From: Haemaphysalis longicornis
Taxonomy: Eukaryota > Arthropoda > Arachnida > Ixodida > Ixodidae
Length of the DNA: 64,000 nt
NCBI GenBank assembly: GCA_013339765.2
Contig: CM023448.1
Location: 285,254,817 to 285,318,816, forward strand
Direction of reading: 5' to 3'
Shown here: piece by piece, positions 46,991 to 58,492 of the stretch
Layout: each line of letters opens with the position of its first letter
Numbering within the stretch: position 1 is the stretch's first letter
Position numbers and translations under genes: made by a program
The notes under the pieces: model-generated
The model's input: only the letters and a program-made list of their open reading frames with translations
The model's database searches: none
What the model was told of the DNA's origin: nothing

Positions 46991-47085
46991 AGGCACTCTG
47001 GCTTGTTTCAGCCTAGTCTTGAAAATTCGAACGTCGTCGGACGGCACTCTAGCTGAGCTGGAGTGCCGTCGTACGGCACTCTAGA

Positions 47086-47345
47086 CACTGCGAACGTAGA
47101 AAGTCCCACTGCCCCGACTGTGGAGCCCACGAAACAGTTGCTCATATCATTTGGCAATGCCCTCAAAACTCATCCCTCTCATCTCTTGTGTGGAGCACTG
47201 GGAGGCGGCGTTAGGCAGCTCGGATCCGCGGGTCCAACAAGGACTCGCTGAACGAGCAGCCCAAGTCACCGGCGCCCTCCAAGCGGTGGTCACCACTTGT
47301 CGTTGACCCAACGGTTCCAGAATAAAGTTATTTCTCTGTCTCTCT
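47086..47345 (+). pseudogene. Non-LTR retrotransposon 3' end with zinc knuckle
   Basis: The plus frame from 47099 gives RKSHCPDCGAHETVAHIIWQ then CP, a C-x2-C, H, H, C knuckle as in tick non-LTR tails. After a shift near 47195 another frame gives WEAALGSSDPRVQQGLAERA and ends at 47306 with stop. The 3' UTR is short, holds AATAAAG at 47321 and ends in TCTCTGTCTCTCTC. This is a 5'-truncated, frameshifted copy of the element's last 70-80 codons. Confidence 0.82.
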
Positions 47346-48302
47346 CACCCAGAAGATTTTTTTCTGTCCACGCTCTTCGAAACCGGCTGTATGCTTTTTG
47401 GATTATGTGTGTGAGCATTATTGTGACGATCTCACCAGTTCGTGGGTTGTTATGTGTCAAATAAGCTCCTTTTATATTAGAGAGCGGGAGGTGAACACAA
47501 TAAAGGGGACAGCTGGCCAACTGTTTAATTCGGGATGAAGTGCCCCTTCTCACCCCAGGGTTTTTGTCCGTGAGGAACAATGAATTCAAAGTAGCCGGCA
47601 ATTCGTTGTCGTTGGTGGGCTGCGAGCTTGGTGTTCGGTGTCGCCGCTGGCCATGGAGACGTTGAGGGGCTCCAAAGATATTTTTTCCTTCCTTCGAAGA
47701 CAAACGCTCGAGCGGTCGTTTTCTTGGTCAACCTCCCGGTTTCGTGTTTCGAGAGCGTTCCCTCTCTTCAGGCTACCAAACAATCCCAGGCTGACAACAC
47801 TGAACCAGATGTGCGACCACATCCAAGTACCAAACAACTTGGTTTTTTTTTAGTACGCGCTGAATTGGTCCGAGAAATAAAAATACCGAAAGAAGCAGGC
47901 AGCACAGGCATTGAAGCAAAAAAAAAACGAAATTAATTGCTCCAACCCCGTATATGCACACCGTCAAAAAGTAAGAGCAGGGTGTGCGTCTTCCTCTTAT
48001 GACGTCGGAATGCGTGAACATAAATTCTCGTTGAGTTGTGAACGCATATATGGGAGTGGGGGTGTTTGCGTCGCTGGCGAAGGAACAGATGAATCGGTCA
48101 TGAGCCTATGACGGCTCCAGTCATTGTCAATGGCCAACCAACGCTCTGATCTGATATGTCGGAATTGGAGGCTCGTATGTTGACGTCGTAGCCAAATTAG
48201 GGGTTGTGAATGGGCAGTGAGCTCTCATGGCAGTGGCCATTGTCATTGGCCAGTTACCTTGAGGTGTTACATGCGAATTGCTGGTGGGTATGTTTATGTC
48301 AC

Positions 48303-48304
<2 letters not shown>
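47346..48304. other. Unique non-coding stretch
   Basis: No gene recognised; short overlapping frames on both strands around 47525-47936. Confidence 0.4.

Positions 48305-48377
<73 letters not shown>
48305..48377. repeat. (GA)n microsatellite
   Basis: About 72 bp of pure GA, followed by AAACATTTCG. Preceded by TCACATAGAGAG as at 31485. Confidence 0.95.
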
Positions 48378-48381
<4 letters not shown>

Positions 48382-49329
48382 TTTCGTTAAGAGTGTAAGG
48401 GTGTAATATAAGCCAAGCCTGCCGACGTCGCAAACAAAATAAAATGTGTGAGTTGTCCGTACGTGATCGAGCTTCTTTCATCCTCAGTGGTCAATTCACC
48501 TGATCTGGTTCGTTGTAAGACCACCTCAGCCAAATAAAAGTTTGATGAAGGGTTTCGAACTGTATACAGCCAGTGGGAAATTTCCTGAAAGGTCTAGGTT
48601 TTAGAGGTTCTGAGGACGACGCTTTTTTCCGCCATGTGAGCCAAAAGCGTCCATGGTTTCCTAGATGTCTGATGCAAATATTTAACGGCCGAAGTGATGT
48701 TTAAACAGGAAGTGAGTTCATCAGGAGTATCGAGAAGGGAAGGGATTGCGCTCTTACATTTGTAGTGCCGGACCCATCGCGGATAGTCGGCTGGTCCCAG
48801 GGCCCTCCTCGCCGTTGGAATGCGTGGGAAAAATGGAGAGCAAATCGCACCTCGGGCAGTCCGCAGCGAGTCTAAGACCGGTAATTGGAGAGCTCAAGTG
48901 TAAATTCGGCCTAAGGGGTGAAATTTTCTTCCGGCAACGTAATCAAACGTTGCGTCAGTTGAGTGCATTGAAGCAGCAGTGCGTTCGGAGCTTGCGACTT
49001 AAGAGAAGACTGAACTAGTGGAGTAATTCTCACTGGAATCGTTCTCATTACTTTGTTAATGTTTCACCAAACCCTACACAGCTTCACTGGCCATTCGTGT
49101 CGTTGTCACAACAGTGTCTACCGCATTGGCCCGACATTATGTACATTATCTTTGGCAGTACACACCTTAATGTATAACTTCCATTCAATACAGCTAATGC
49201 GTATAAATGTTCTCCTCTTCCGTTAGCTGTCATGAGGTGCAAAAATGATCACCCCATTAGGTATTCATTACAGCTTACTGTTTATTTGGCGCTATAACGT
49301 CTTCTCTCAACCTCCGCTTTTATTCCGTA
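48378..49329. other. Unique non-coding stretch
   Basis: No gene, RNA or repeat recognised. Confidence 0.4.
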
Positions 49330-49380
49330 CATTGTACACATTTTCCCGCCCCATTGTGTAATACCCATCGAGGGTCGCAA

Positions 49381-49462
<82 letters not shown>

Positions 49463-49463
49463 A
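49330..49463 (+). mobile_element. Probable non-LTR 3' end with (TAAA)n tail
   Basis: CATTGTGTAATACCCATCGAGGGTCGCAA leads into about 85 bp of TAAA. A TGTAATACCC...GGG hairpin followed by a four-base AT-rich repeat is the common 3' end of Jockey/CR1-like elements in ticks. No coding sequence remains upstream, so the tail is the main evidence. Confidence 0.45.
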
Positions 49464-51700
49464 ATACCAATTTAGAGCTACCGGAACGCGCTTGGCCAAG
49501 CTATTATGCCTGAATCACGCCTTTACCAGCTATAACACTTAATTTCGCACGTTACTTTTGGAATACGGCGCGTTTTTTTCCCTCGTGGTCAGTTTCTGCA
49601 GAGGGCGCAGTCCATCGGCGTCTGCAATTGTGTCGGTGCACGGGGCCTACGACAAGGTGAAAGTATTCTGCGCAGACACAGCTGAAACAGCCAATAATGT
49701 AGCACTGTCATCAGTATGCGATGAAACAAAGTGGCCGCATGCACTAATGCCAAAGACGCACCGCCACTTTGCAATTACAGGCAGCCATGCTTAATTCAGA
49801 CTTTAAGGACTGGGAATCGCGGATTGAGCTGTCTCCGAAACGATTATTTTGATCTCATTTTTAATAAACCGTTTAAAACGAGTGCCTGCTATTTCTATAA
49901 AAAACTAGAATTCTTTTCCTCCAAGCAATGTAAGAAAAATGGTAAATAACGCGATGAAAGCCGTTACACCTTGTTCATAGTTGAATTGTCCTTCGTTGAA
50001 TTTTGTACGCAGTGGAAAAAGATAACGACACTACGCTTGTTATCCTTTGGCAAAAAAGGCCGCCACGGTGCTTTACTAGATGTGGAGAACGATAGTGTAC
50101 TCTTTCTTTCTCAATCTGTCTCATGCATTTCCGTCGCACGATTATTCAACAGCTGGCCGAGTGGTATTGGCCACCCCCTCACCACCCGGCACGCGTCTGC
50201 GCAGTCGTGCGGAACCTGGTGTCTATCATCAGTCTTTGTAGCAAGGATAAAGACGGCGCAGCGTAACAAGCCTTTCCTCCGTACGCTGTCCGACTTCCCA
50301 TGCACACATCGGGCAGAGCAAAGAACCCAACGGCCTCCGCGCCTGATTGACCCCGGCCGGCTGGCGTGGCGGGCTTTCTTCCTGGGCCAATATTTAATCG
50401 ATGAGCATCTGGTGCGCCGGTTTGTCGGAGCCTGCGGTGAACAATGTATCAAAGTCGAGGAAAGATTTGTTACATGACATCAGAGTGGCGGTCGACCTTG
50501 CCTGACCGCCTCGAGAGAAGCGCATAAATCGAACCCCGGCGGCCGCTCACGGAATAATCCGCGCCGCCGGAATACCGACCCGCGACGGGCGGAGACAAAT
50601 GTCCGCCAACCCTGTCTTAGTCGTGCCGTTTTGTCTTGCGCGCCAGTACGATTTCGCAAGTCACTGCGTCCGAGCCCCAGCGTGACCCAAGCGGAATGTT
50701 CCTTGCAAAAGCGCGTGAGCGCCACTTATAAATCTGCGACGGACGTTGCGACGCGGCCATTTTCAAAAGTCACCGTCCGATTGGTCAGTCGACGCACGTC
50801 GCTCATTAGTTTCGGCGCCCATGGCCAGGGGCCCGCGTACCGATTGCCCCCCTATCGGCCGAATCTACGCACGGCCCGGCAGGCAGCTGTCATGCGCGCT
50901 AGGAACAAGATGGCTGTCTGTCGGAAGTGAACCCGAGCTGTTCCAGCTGCTAAAAGAGGCAGCTCGCCAGTGCCGCCGCTTGGCTCAGTCCGCGGGAGCC
51001 CGCGGTGCATATTAATTGAGCAGAGGCCGTTACAGTCACCTCGCGCGTTGATTAAGAAGCGTCCGTCTTCTGACGTTGCAAGGTTGCTCGTGTTACTTTC
51101 CGGGCTGTTTCACCACCCAGCGAATGAAATGGTGCCCATTGATCATCGGAAAACCGGAAGCGCGAGTTTGCTATAGTGCTGAACTCCACGCAAGCCTGAA
51201 CGCCATACAGCGTGCATGTCATTACGCTCAGCCTCTCCGCCAGTCATAATGTCCATGTCGCCTCACTCGTCTCCCCTGGACTTCCACGCAGTGGCATACC
51301 GATCTTGATTAAGGTGGTATGTGGTGGCATGCGCATTAGCGGCGGTAATGAGCCTTGGTAGCGGGGCTTTTAGCGGCACCTCGACCAGAAAGACGACTCT
51401 GCTGAAGAAGGCGGGAACTTCACATATTTCGAACCACACCACTCTGACGGGAAATATTTCATTGGAGGCGGTGCTTCGTGTCGTCTGCAGCAGCACCATG
51501 AGCTCCGCACTACTGCACCGCCTGTTGCCGCTTTTCCGCACTCTTAGGCAAACACGACCAAAAGTTCGTCTTCTGGGGGACTAACTGACTTTGCCACAAT
51601 CATTCAACTCTTTGGGGAGTAAATGTGAGCGGACGAACGGTTAGTCCGCCACGTGGTTGGTCCGTTCCGATACTCCCCAAGGACGACTTGCTGAAAGGAT
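49464..51700. other. Non-coding stretch with CpG-rich block
   Basis: The longest frame (168 codons, plus, 49971-50477) has no known domain. Positions 50500-51060 are GC-rich with an inverted CCAAT word (GATTGGTC at 50780), a CTTATAAAT box at 50727 and two AAGATGG/GGCCATTTT words. These features fit a promoter, but no exon can be attached to it. Confidence 0.3.
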
Positions 51701-51710
51701 GTTGCAGAAC

Positions 51711-51785
51711 CTGCAGCAGCGGGGATCGAACCACCGACTCCCGAAACAGTATCCACAGAACCCAATACGCCACCACTAGGATACT
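51711..51785 (-). mobile_element. tRNA-derived SINE head
   Basis: Minus strand: GTGGTGGCGTATTGGGTTCT with a box A-like word, then GGTGGTTCGATCCCCGCTGC with a perfect box B. It differs from the Ruka-like heads, so it belongs to another tRNA-derived family or is a tRNA pseudogene. The body beyond it (to 51640) is not recognisable. Confidence 0.5.
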
Positions 51786-52094
51786 CTTTTTTTTTTCTTC
51801 AATGCATGGAAAATGTAGGCACACTCACGATCACTCATAACGACTAATAGGCAATACAAAAGCTAGCTGGCATCGGCACAAAGCCCAACTGCGTTTTGCG
51901 TCCTTCAGAAGTCAGGTAAGCAGATACACGAATTTAAAAGATTCAACCAGACCGGTGGATCATTCTGCGCCGCATAAACGCTCCTCACCAACGGAGCCAG
52001 CTCACGAAAAATGGACTTAGTTGGCCTGGGAGGTTCCGCATGCCGGTCAGTCATGCGGCACTGCCACACCCTATACAAACCCAGAACTACAAAT
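51786..52094. other. Unique non-coding stretch
   Basis: Nothing recognised. Confidence 0.4.
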
Positions 52095-52105
52095 ACGTCA
52101 AAGGT

Positions 52106-52271
52106 CATTCAACGCAGAAATTTGGGCTAGTTGGTGATACGACTTCGACATGGTAAAAAGCGCACTAGACGGGGACACAAGAAAAAGACAGAGAAACGGG
52201 ACGAGCGCACGGACGTCCCGTGTCTCTGTCTTTTTCTTGTGTCCCCGTCTAGTGCGCTTTTTACCATGTCG
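52106..52271. mobile_element. Hairpin element, copy 2 (11-bp target duplication)
   Basis: The direct repeat ACGTCAAAGGT lies at 52095-52105 and 52272-52282. The unit starts with a 40-nt unpaired segment carrying GGGCTAGTTGGT 18 nt from its end. It then has a hairpin with 57-bp arms (52146-52202 and 52215-52271; one mismatch) and a loop of about 12 nt; the hairpin touches the right-hand duplication. Motif, spacing, asymmetry and duplication length match copy 1 at 23463-23917, although the arm sequences are unrelated. Confidence 0.85.
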
Positions 52272-52289
52272 ACGTCAAAGGTACCCGAT

Positions 52290-52901
52290 TAACATCATGA
52301 GAGAGAGAGAGAGATAAAACATTTATTATCATGTGCAGCAGTAGTGGGTGGGGAAAGAAGGGATGAAAAGGCAGGAACCGAATAGTGTAAGGAGTAATTT
52401 CAATGTTCTTCTTGAGAGTCCGCTGCAAAACGTCCCAGAAGGACACAGCATCCCGGCACAACACAAAACAATGATCAATTGTCTCTGGTTGATTGCATAG
52501 GCGACAATTGTCCGACCAAGGAATACACATTCCCTTTTCGCGCAGCCATGTCTTAACTGGGAGTGTGGAAGAATGTAGCTTGAAGAAAAACGTTCTTGCA
52601 TTTGGCGGAACACACATACTCATTACACGTTTTAAACCATTGCTTTTCTGGTAGCCTAAGTAAGGCTGGCGATAAATAGGCACCGGGAATAGACTTCAAT
52701 TATAGTGCTCGTCATGGTTTTCCTTGACATACTGACATTCCAAGGAAAATCGCGCGGTAAGAAAGTTAAAGTTTCCACAACCTTCTTGAGAAATTCCCAT
52801 GGAGGCTTTGTGTTAACTTCGCCCGTACATATAAGCAAAAAAGGCAAATGGAAACTTATGCACTGATGAAGTACAGTCAGTAAAAGGGGGTGATCAATCA
52901 A
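52290..52901 (-). pseudogene. Non-LTR retrotransposon C-terminus (RT zinc-binding region)
   Basis: The main minus frame (52261-52683) carries FFFKLHSSTLPVKTWLREKG, then C-x2-C and H-x4-C in NCRLCNQPETIDHCFVLC, then FWDVLQRTLKK. This is the zf-RVT type region found after the reverse transcriptase in several non-LTR clades. An upstream frame (52656-52901) contributes the preceding residues (PPWEFLKKVVETLTFLPRDF); a frameshift near 52670 separates them. The (CT)n tail on the minus strand (GA tract at 52297-52313) marks the 3' end. The reverse transcriptase itself is missing. Confidence 0.85.
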
Positions 52902-52974
52902 TTTGTGGAAGAAAAAAATCTGCAGAAATTCAGAGAATTATCTACACTCTTAGTCAATTCCTGGTTATACGACC

Positions 52975-53255
52975 CGCATGCAAGCGGGCCGCCGCGTCAA
53001 TTTAAAGCCGCTTATAAAGCGGCGCTTCAGACGGCCTGGAGCGCAAGTGGCCCGCCAAACACGCGGCCCACCGAACACGCGGCCCGGCGTTTAAGCGGCC
53101 CTCGCGAGGGCCGCCTAACCAGAGGGCCACCTAAACCCCGGGCCGTGTGTTCGGCAGGCCGCTAGCCGCAATTTTTCTACGTGGCCCATTATGCTAATCT
53201 ATTCCCACTTACGAAGCGGCCCCCAAATCATACGGCCCCTCAAATAAGCGGCCTT
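52975..53255. repeat. GCGGCC-word array with internal palindrome
   Basis: Irregular 14-20-bp units share GCGGCCC with variable AT spacers (AAACACGCGGCCCACC, GAACACGCGGCCCGG, AAATAAGCGGCC). Orientation flips at a perfect palindrome GCGGCCCTCGCGAGGGCCGC near 53096-53115; CCGAACACGCGGCCCGGCG pairs with the reversed GCCGAACACACGGCCCGGGG. The style is like the minisatellite arms of the Foldback-like elements, but no termini or target duplication were found. Confidence 0.75.
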
Positions 53256-53427
53256 GTTGCTTTTCACCAAAAAAAAAAGAAAAAACAAATCCACTCAGCC
53301 AGAATTGATTTTATCCGTTTTTTTTTTTTCGCTCGCATTGACAGGGCAACGCCAGCACCCCGTGACGAATGCTCTAACAGATGTTACATCATGCGAGACA
53401 TGTAAGCACATAGACCTAACCCTACGG

Positions 53428-53497
53428 GGAATCTAACCTGGGTCTACTACAACGCATCAAGAGGCAGATATAACCACTGCGCCACACCCCACGGGCT
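53428..53497 (-). mobile_element. tRNA-like SINE head, worn
   Basis: Minus strand: GGGGTGTGGCGCAGTGGTTA with box A TGGCGCAGTGG, then CCCAGGTTAGATTCCCC with a box B of GGTTAGATTCC. The size is that of a tRNA. The sequence beyond box B is unfamiliar, so it may be a tRNA pseudogene or a SINE head. Confidence 0.5.
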
Positions 53498-54230
53498 GCT
53501 GGGGAGTGCAAACATGGGCTTATAAGTATTCTGCATGCTGTTGCGCGTAAAGCAGGAGTCTTAAATAAAACATTCGGTGGCGAGAGGCGTTCTTTAGACC
53601 ACCGTTTTTGAATCGATCTACCAAAGAAGCATAATACTACGGCTTGCGGGAATTTAAGCACTCTGGTACGAGCGGAAACCTTTTGTCATGCTGTGTGCCC
53701 GTTCCAACAGTATGATGCGCCGTGCGGGGGTTTATTCCATCGATGCAAACGGAATTGATAACAGGTATTCTGCCTGGTTACCAAACGTATTCTGGCCATT
53801 TGCGGAAAGTGTCCCCTATGACAATGCTTGCAAATAACTAGCACGTAAGGCGCACTGTCGTACTGAAAATAAGAGATGTCTCGTCACGAGTGGCAAATAT
53901 ACCAAGCATGAAATGGTGTACTGAATTTTTCTGTTCGTCGTAGCTCTTCTGATGGTACGGTTACATGCCTTGACCTGTGTTTTTGTAATAGGGGAGCGGT
54001 AGTAAATTACGCATCTGGTAATGTAACGAACCAATATTAAATCACTCCCTCTACACAACATTGTGTCGCGACGCCTGCAGAATTGCTGAGTTGATGGCCC
54101 AGGTAAAGAGCCGTCGGAAGGCCAGATACTGCGTTTTCTGTTATGGATCGCGAGCACACAAAGAATATCTTAGCATTTTCTTGCGCAGACCAGACAAGCG
54201 CTCGGCTGTGTAACTGGTAACGTCCTGCAT
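53498..54230. other. Unique non-coding stretch
   Basis: Nothing recognised. Confidence 0.4.
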
Positions 54231-54640
54231 TTCCAGAAAAATGCAGGTTTCGCGCATGTTCCACCTTTAATCGTTATAACATCGTAAATGAAGACCATTG
54301 GTCAATCGAAATTTTGAGAAACCAAAAATTAAGAAACATAAACAAATGACGGAAAATGGCGAACCATAATACCCTCCATTTCCACAATAATGCAGATTTA
54401 GCGGAAATTCCGCTTTGAGTCGTTACAATAGCGTAGATGGAGATAATTGGTCGAACAGAATTTTGAAAAACTAAATAACAAGGAAAGTATAAAAACTACG
54501 GAAAATGCTGAGCTTTGTAACGCCCTTCATTTACAAAAAATGCAGATTTGGCGAAAGTAACACCTGTGATTGTTATAATAGGGTAAATGGAGATAATTGG
54601 ACAGACAGGACTTAGAAAAACCAAGAAAATTGCCTCTAAA
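54231..54640 (-). repeat. About 150-bp tandem satellite, block 1
   Basis: Just under three units starting TTTCCAGAAAAATGCAG (54231), TTTCCACAATAATGCAG (54379) and TTTACAAAAAATGCAG (54530). Each continues with TCGTTATAA-like and GTAAATGGAGATAATTGG-like words. It is the reverse complement of the block at 60430-61283. Confidence 0.88.
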
Positions 54641-56537
54641 AGACTCACACTCAAGAGAAGCGGCATAAGAATGCTGCGCATTAGTAGACATTTCCCTGAA
54701 TTTATGCAATTTTTTTAAGTGGCCTCGTTTCATTCGCGCTTCCATTATTAGCGAGTTATTATTGTACGCGGAAGCGCAAGGTCACGGTTCAGCATTTTCA
54801 CCTGGGCATGAACGCACACTTGTGCATGGAAAGTTTAGATCAGATAAAATAATGCCACAAATAAATGGGTTGCAATGGCTGCAATTACCCTAAAACATTT
54901 TTAATTTGTGCCCTTCTGGAACATCTTCATGACCTCAGTTTTCATGCAATGAGGTTTTACCTTTATAATCTCACAGTGTTTTGCCACCTGATTTATCAGG
55001 CCTCAATGCACATACCACGAAATAAAAAAACTCCCTATATTCATAATGCCATGATACAATCAAAGCTGTAAAGAAAGTATCTGTATACCTTAAACCTATC
55101 CGGATCTTGAAGTGATAGTCTACTCATACAAGCTTGGGACACAAGCAGAGAACTGAGTTGGGTATGTAAATTTTAAGTATTTTGTCATTCTCGAATTCAT
55201 GAGCATGCACAAGTGTGAGATGAAAATTACATAAATGGCACCATGTCCAAGGAACGATGTTTTCTTTTTATTTGATATCTAAAATACAAATGTGAACACA
55301 AAAGACTTACACTGAAATAACAAATACAAATATTAGCAGATTGCCCTTATGGAACACAAATTAATTTTTTTTTGTGGAAGAGCAAATAACGACCTGTCAA
55401 GATAAAATTATTGTTTTCATTTATGGAATTTTCAGCAGCTTGCTGCTTACAAAACAGGGAGAAAATTCGTTTTTTTTAAGGCTACTGCTAGTATAACGCC
55501 CGACGTTTGGCCTAAAGCTGGCGGGTATCTCATGTCCTTAATGTAATATATTACCAAACAAAGAAAAAGTACATTCTTCGGGCTTCAATTATGGTCCAGG
55601 TACACCACTTCCGATGATGTCGATGGCCTTTGTAGAGTCGCCACAAACAATCTTTGGCCCGGGAGCTGCTGCTTCTGGAAATTCGTCGCACTGGAATGGA
55701 AACAGCGTTGTAAACATTTCAAAAACTTTGAGTCACGGGTAGCAATCTGTTGTGTTGGCACTGCGTGAAGAAAAGAAACTGGCAGGTGAAAAAGTGGCAA
55801 GGTACAAAAGGGTGGCGTTATTTATTGGCGGTAAAACAGTATAGCCTGAAGGGGCGCAGCAGAAGTATCACCAACGCGTTAGCAGATATGTGAAAATATC
55901 ATAAATCAGGTAAGTGCATCGCTGTAGTTCAGGCAATTATTTCTTTCTTACTGCTTGTAGATTCAAACGCTCTCCAAGAGGACGTTTTCTTAATATACAT
56001 AGGAAGGCGGAGTGCTTTTTCAGTGAAAAGGCGTGCGAGAAAACGTTGCCATAATTTTATTTGATGGAGACACGTATATTGCACGTCGAAAAGAAACTCT
56101 GTTCACTGTTACATGCGGAGGGTAATGTGCCCTAGTTTCTTTTTATGAAACAATTCCCACGTATGGCGCAAAACATTTTATTAAAGATGGAACAAGATTC
56201 CTAGCAATATTTTTTGCTAAAGCATAGGTAAACTGCGCGCACCGAGCAACAGCCAGCGCATCTTTAACAACATTAGAAGCCACCGCTTCGAGCGACTTCC
56301 ACGCCGGCGACGCGCCGCGTTTGCGCTGCCAATGCTATCATGTTTCAGCAAACCGCGAGTTGACACTCTACACAGACGACAGACAACCAGATGGGGGCTG
56401 GTGTTACTCATGAATGTTGCATCATGTGAAAACTTTACCACTTAAATGCACCGTAATGAATTTTACAAATCGCCACAGAATCAAGACTACTCAAGCGCCA
56501 GAAAAGTCACTAGCCGAAACGACGACGCGAAAACCTA
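54641..56537. other. AT-rich unique stretch
   Basis: No gene recognised. Confidence 0.4.
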
Positions 56538-58490
56538 CACTCTAAGAAAAAGGGTTTGTGGTAGTTTCTCCCTTAAGGGTGTGAAACAGGAATGTATCAT
56601 TATATTGCTCCTAAGAGGTAGAAAAGATTCTCCCTTTAAGAGGAGGAGCGCGTTTTTACCCCTAGGAGTGGAGGAGATTTCCCCCTTTCGTGAGGCTAAT
56701 GGAGGAGCGTTCCTCCCATGGCATCGTCACCCAAGCAAGGCTTGTCATGCGAGAAAGGCCTAGCGAGCTGATCGGTTTTTTGAGGATCGAGGAAGTACAA
56801 ATAAGTAGGTTACTGCTGGTTGTGTGCGCTTAAAATGCGCTAAAATAACCAAGAAATTACTACCGAGCACCAGAACTGCGTGTTAGCAAGCGATGTCGAC
56901 AATCGTTTATGCGCGACTTGCATTCGTCTCGCTGCGCGCCCCACAAACGCATTCAGAGCGAACGCCCCGCCATAAACACAGTAGAAGTCATACCGATTGC
57001 TTTCAAAATGCCGCCTTTATTTCCGAAAGGCTCGTAAACCCCGCCGTTCACCTCACACGAGATCACAAGCATCCAATGCGGCCGTTTGAGAACAACAAGT
57101 TGTTGTTAGTCGCCCTTACCTTGTACAACCGATTCATCAAATCGCGGATCGTCTGCAATCGTAAATCTTAGCGCAAAGGCAATGCAGGCAACACGAAAAC
57201 ATATCCGTCGCTGTCGCATCCTCGACAATGCTCGCCCCTCTAAGCGTGCTCCGAAAGTAAAGCAATCGTAAACGTTTTAAAATGACCGATAGATGACGCA
57301 AAAAAAAGTAGGGGTGGGGAGGGGCAGTACTAAGTATCACCATCAGTGGGCACTTACATCAAGCGTTCCTTGGTTTCCTTTATGGATATAACATATACTA
57401 TTCTAGCCAAACATTCACGGAGGCCGCATGTAGGCCGGGCACATAATGGGAAGAAACATAGCACAACACAGCGACATACACTTCATCAAAGGCTCTGCCA
57501 ACGCACAATACACGCAACACACAACATCGCAAGCATAATACACGTATACACCACAACATATAGTACACTTTTCACATGTCCGCATGGTCACAAGCCACAA
57601 GTAAACATTGAAACGGCGACAAAGTATTTATAACCCTGATCGCCGAGAATGCAGGTAGGAACAGTGAGATCGTTGCTGTTTCGATAACCACGGCCAGTGC
57701 GGTAAGCCTTAGGTGGGTTTTGTTATTTCATCAAATGTAACCCGTGCAATTGCAAACGTTTATTAATTTGAGGTTTTGTAAGAAGTAGTAAAATAGCTCA
57801 AAGAAGAAAAAAACGTTTCACGAAACAGTGTGGCAGGCATGTTGGGTAATGAGACTCATTGCCTCGCCTTCGCTCTTTTAGCGTAGAGCGCACCACTGGT
57901 CTGGCAACCATTCAGGCAATTTTACCTAATGGGGGCTTTTTGTTGTTGGTAACCGATGCGTCAATATGCTGCGGTCCGTGCTCGTTGACGAAAAAGGGCA
58001 GTTTACTATCATCGCTGACCTCTTTTACCCTTGGGCATCAGTTATAACACGTCCACAAATTGCAGTGGTAACGTTGAACAGGGCGCAGGACGAGTCGCCC
58101 ACAGCAAGCATGCAGCGGTACCCACAGAATGCGCTTCAAACACACGGCTGGCGAGCCGTGCGTTAGCGTGGCGGGGCACATGGAATAATAAAAGAAAGAC
58201 AGCGAGAAAACAAGCAAGCAGCACACCGTAGGGGAGGTGTTTGCTCATAGTCGTCGTATGAGCCCGATCGGCGAAGCCACATGTGCAACGATGAACGGTT
58301 TCGTTTTCGGCGTCGGCGCCGACAGCAGATTGCAGACGACAGGGGAGAATATTTCCTCCCCGTTTCGGTGTTTCGTAGAGGCCGTACAGAGGGCGCTACG
58401 TGTTTGTAATTAGCTAAAGGGAGAATCTGCTGGTCCGGGGGAGAAAAGCCTTCGATTTCCTCCCATTTTCTACCCTTTTTTCTTAGAGTG
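56538..58490. mobile_element. 1.95-kb element with TA target site, CACTCTAAGAAAAAGGG ends
   Basis: Left end CACTCTAAGAAAAAGGGT after TA (56536-56537); reversed right end CACTCTAAGAAAAAAGGGT before TA (58491-58492). Subterminal copies of GATTCTCCCTTTA lie in matching inverted positions (56629 and near 58425). Frames inside are short and match no transposase I know. The TA flanks fit the Tc1/mariner-pogo group, and the element is probably non-autonomous. Confidence 0.82.
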
Positions 58491-58492
58491 TA

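Larger units (their letters stand above)
45952..47049. mobile_element. TA-flanked element with GAGTGCCGTC ends
   Basis: The left end GAGTGCCGTCCGACG after TA (45950-45951) is matched by its reverse CGTCGGACGGCACTC before TA (47050-47051). No transposase is visible in the 1.1 kb interior. The interior holds a CCTAA-rich patch, a 37-bp inverted repeat, a three-copy minisatellite and a tRNA-like block. TA flanks suggest a Tc1/mariner-type non-autonomous element. Confidence 0.65.

Noticed and set aside
49971..50477. 168-codon plus frame
   Set aside because: No domain, no promoter at its start, and mixed amino-acid composition typical of random GC-neutral DNA.
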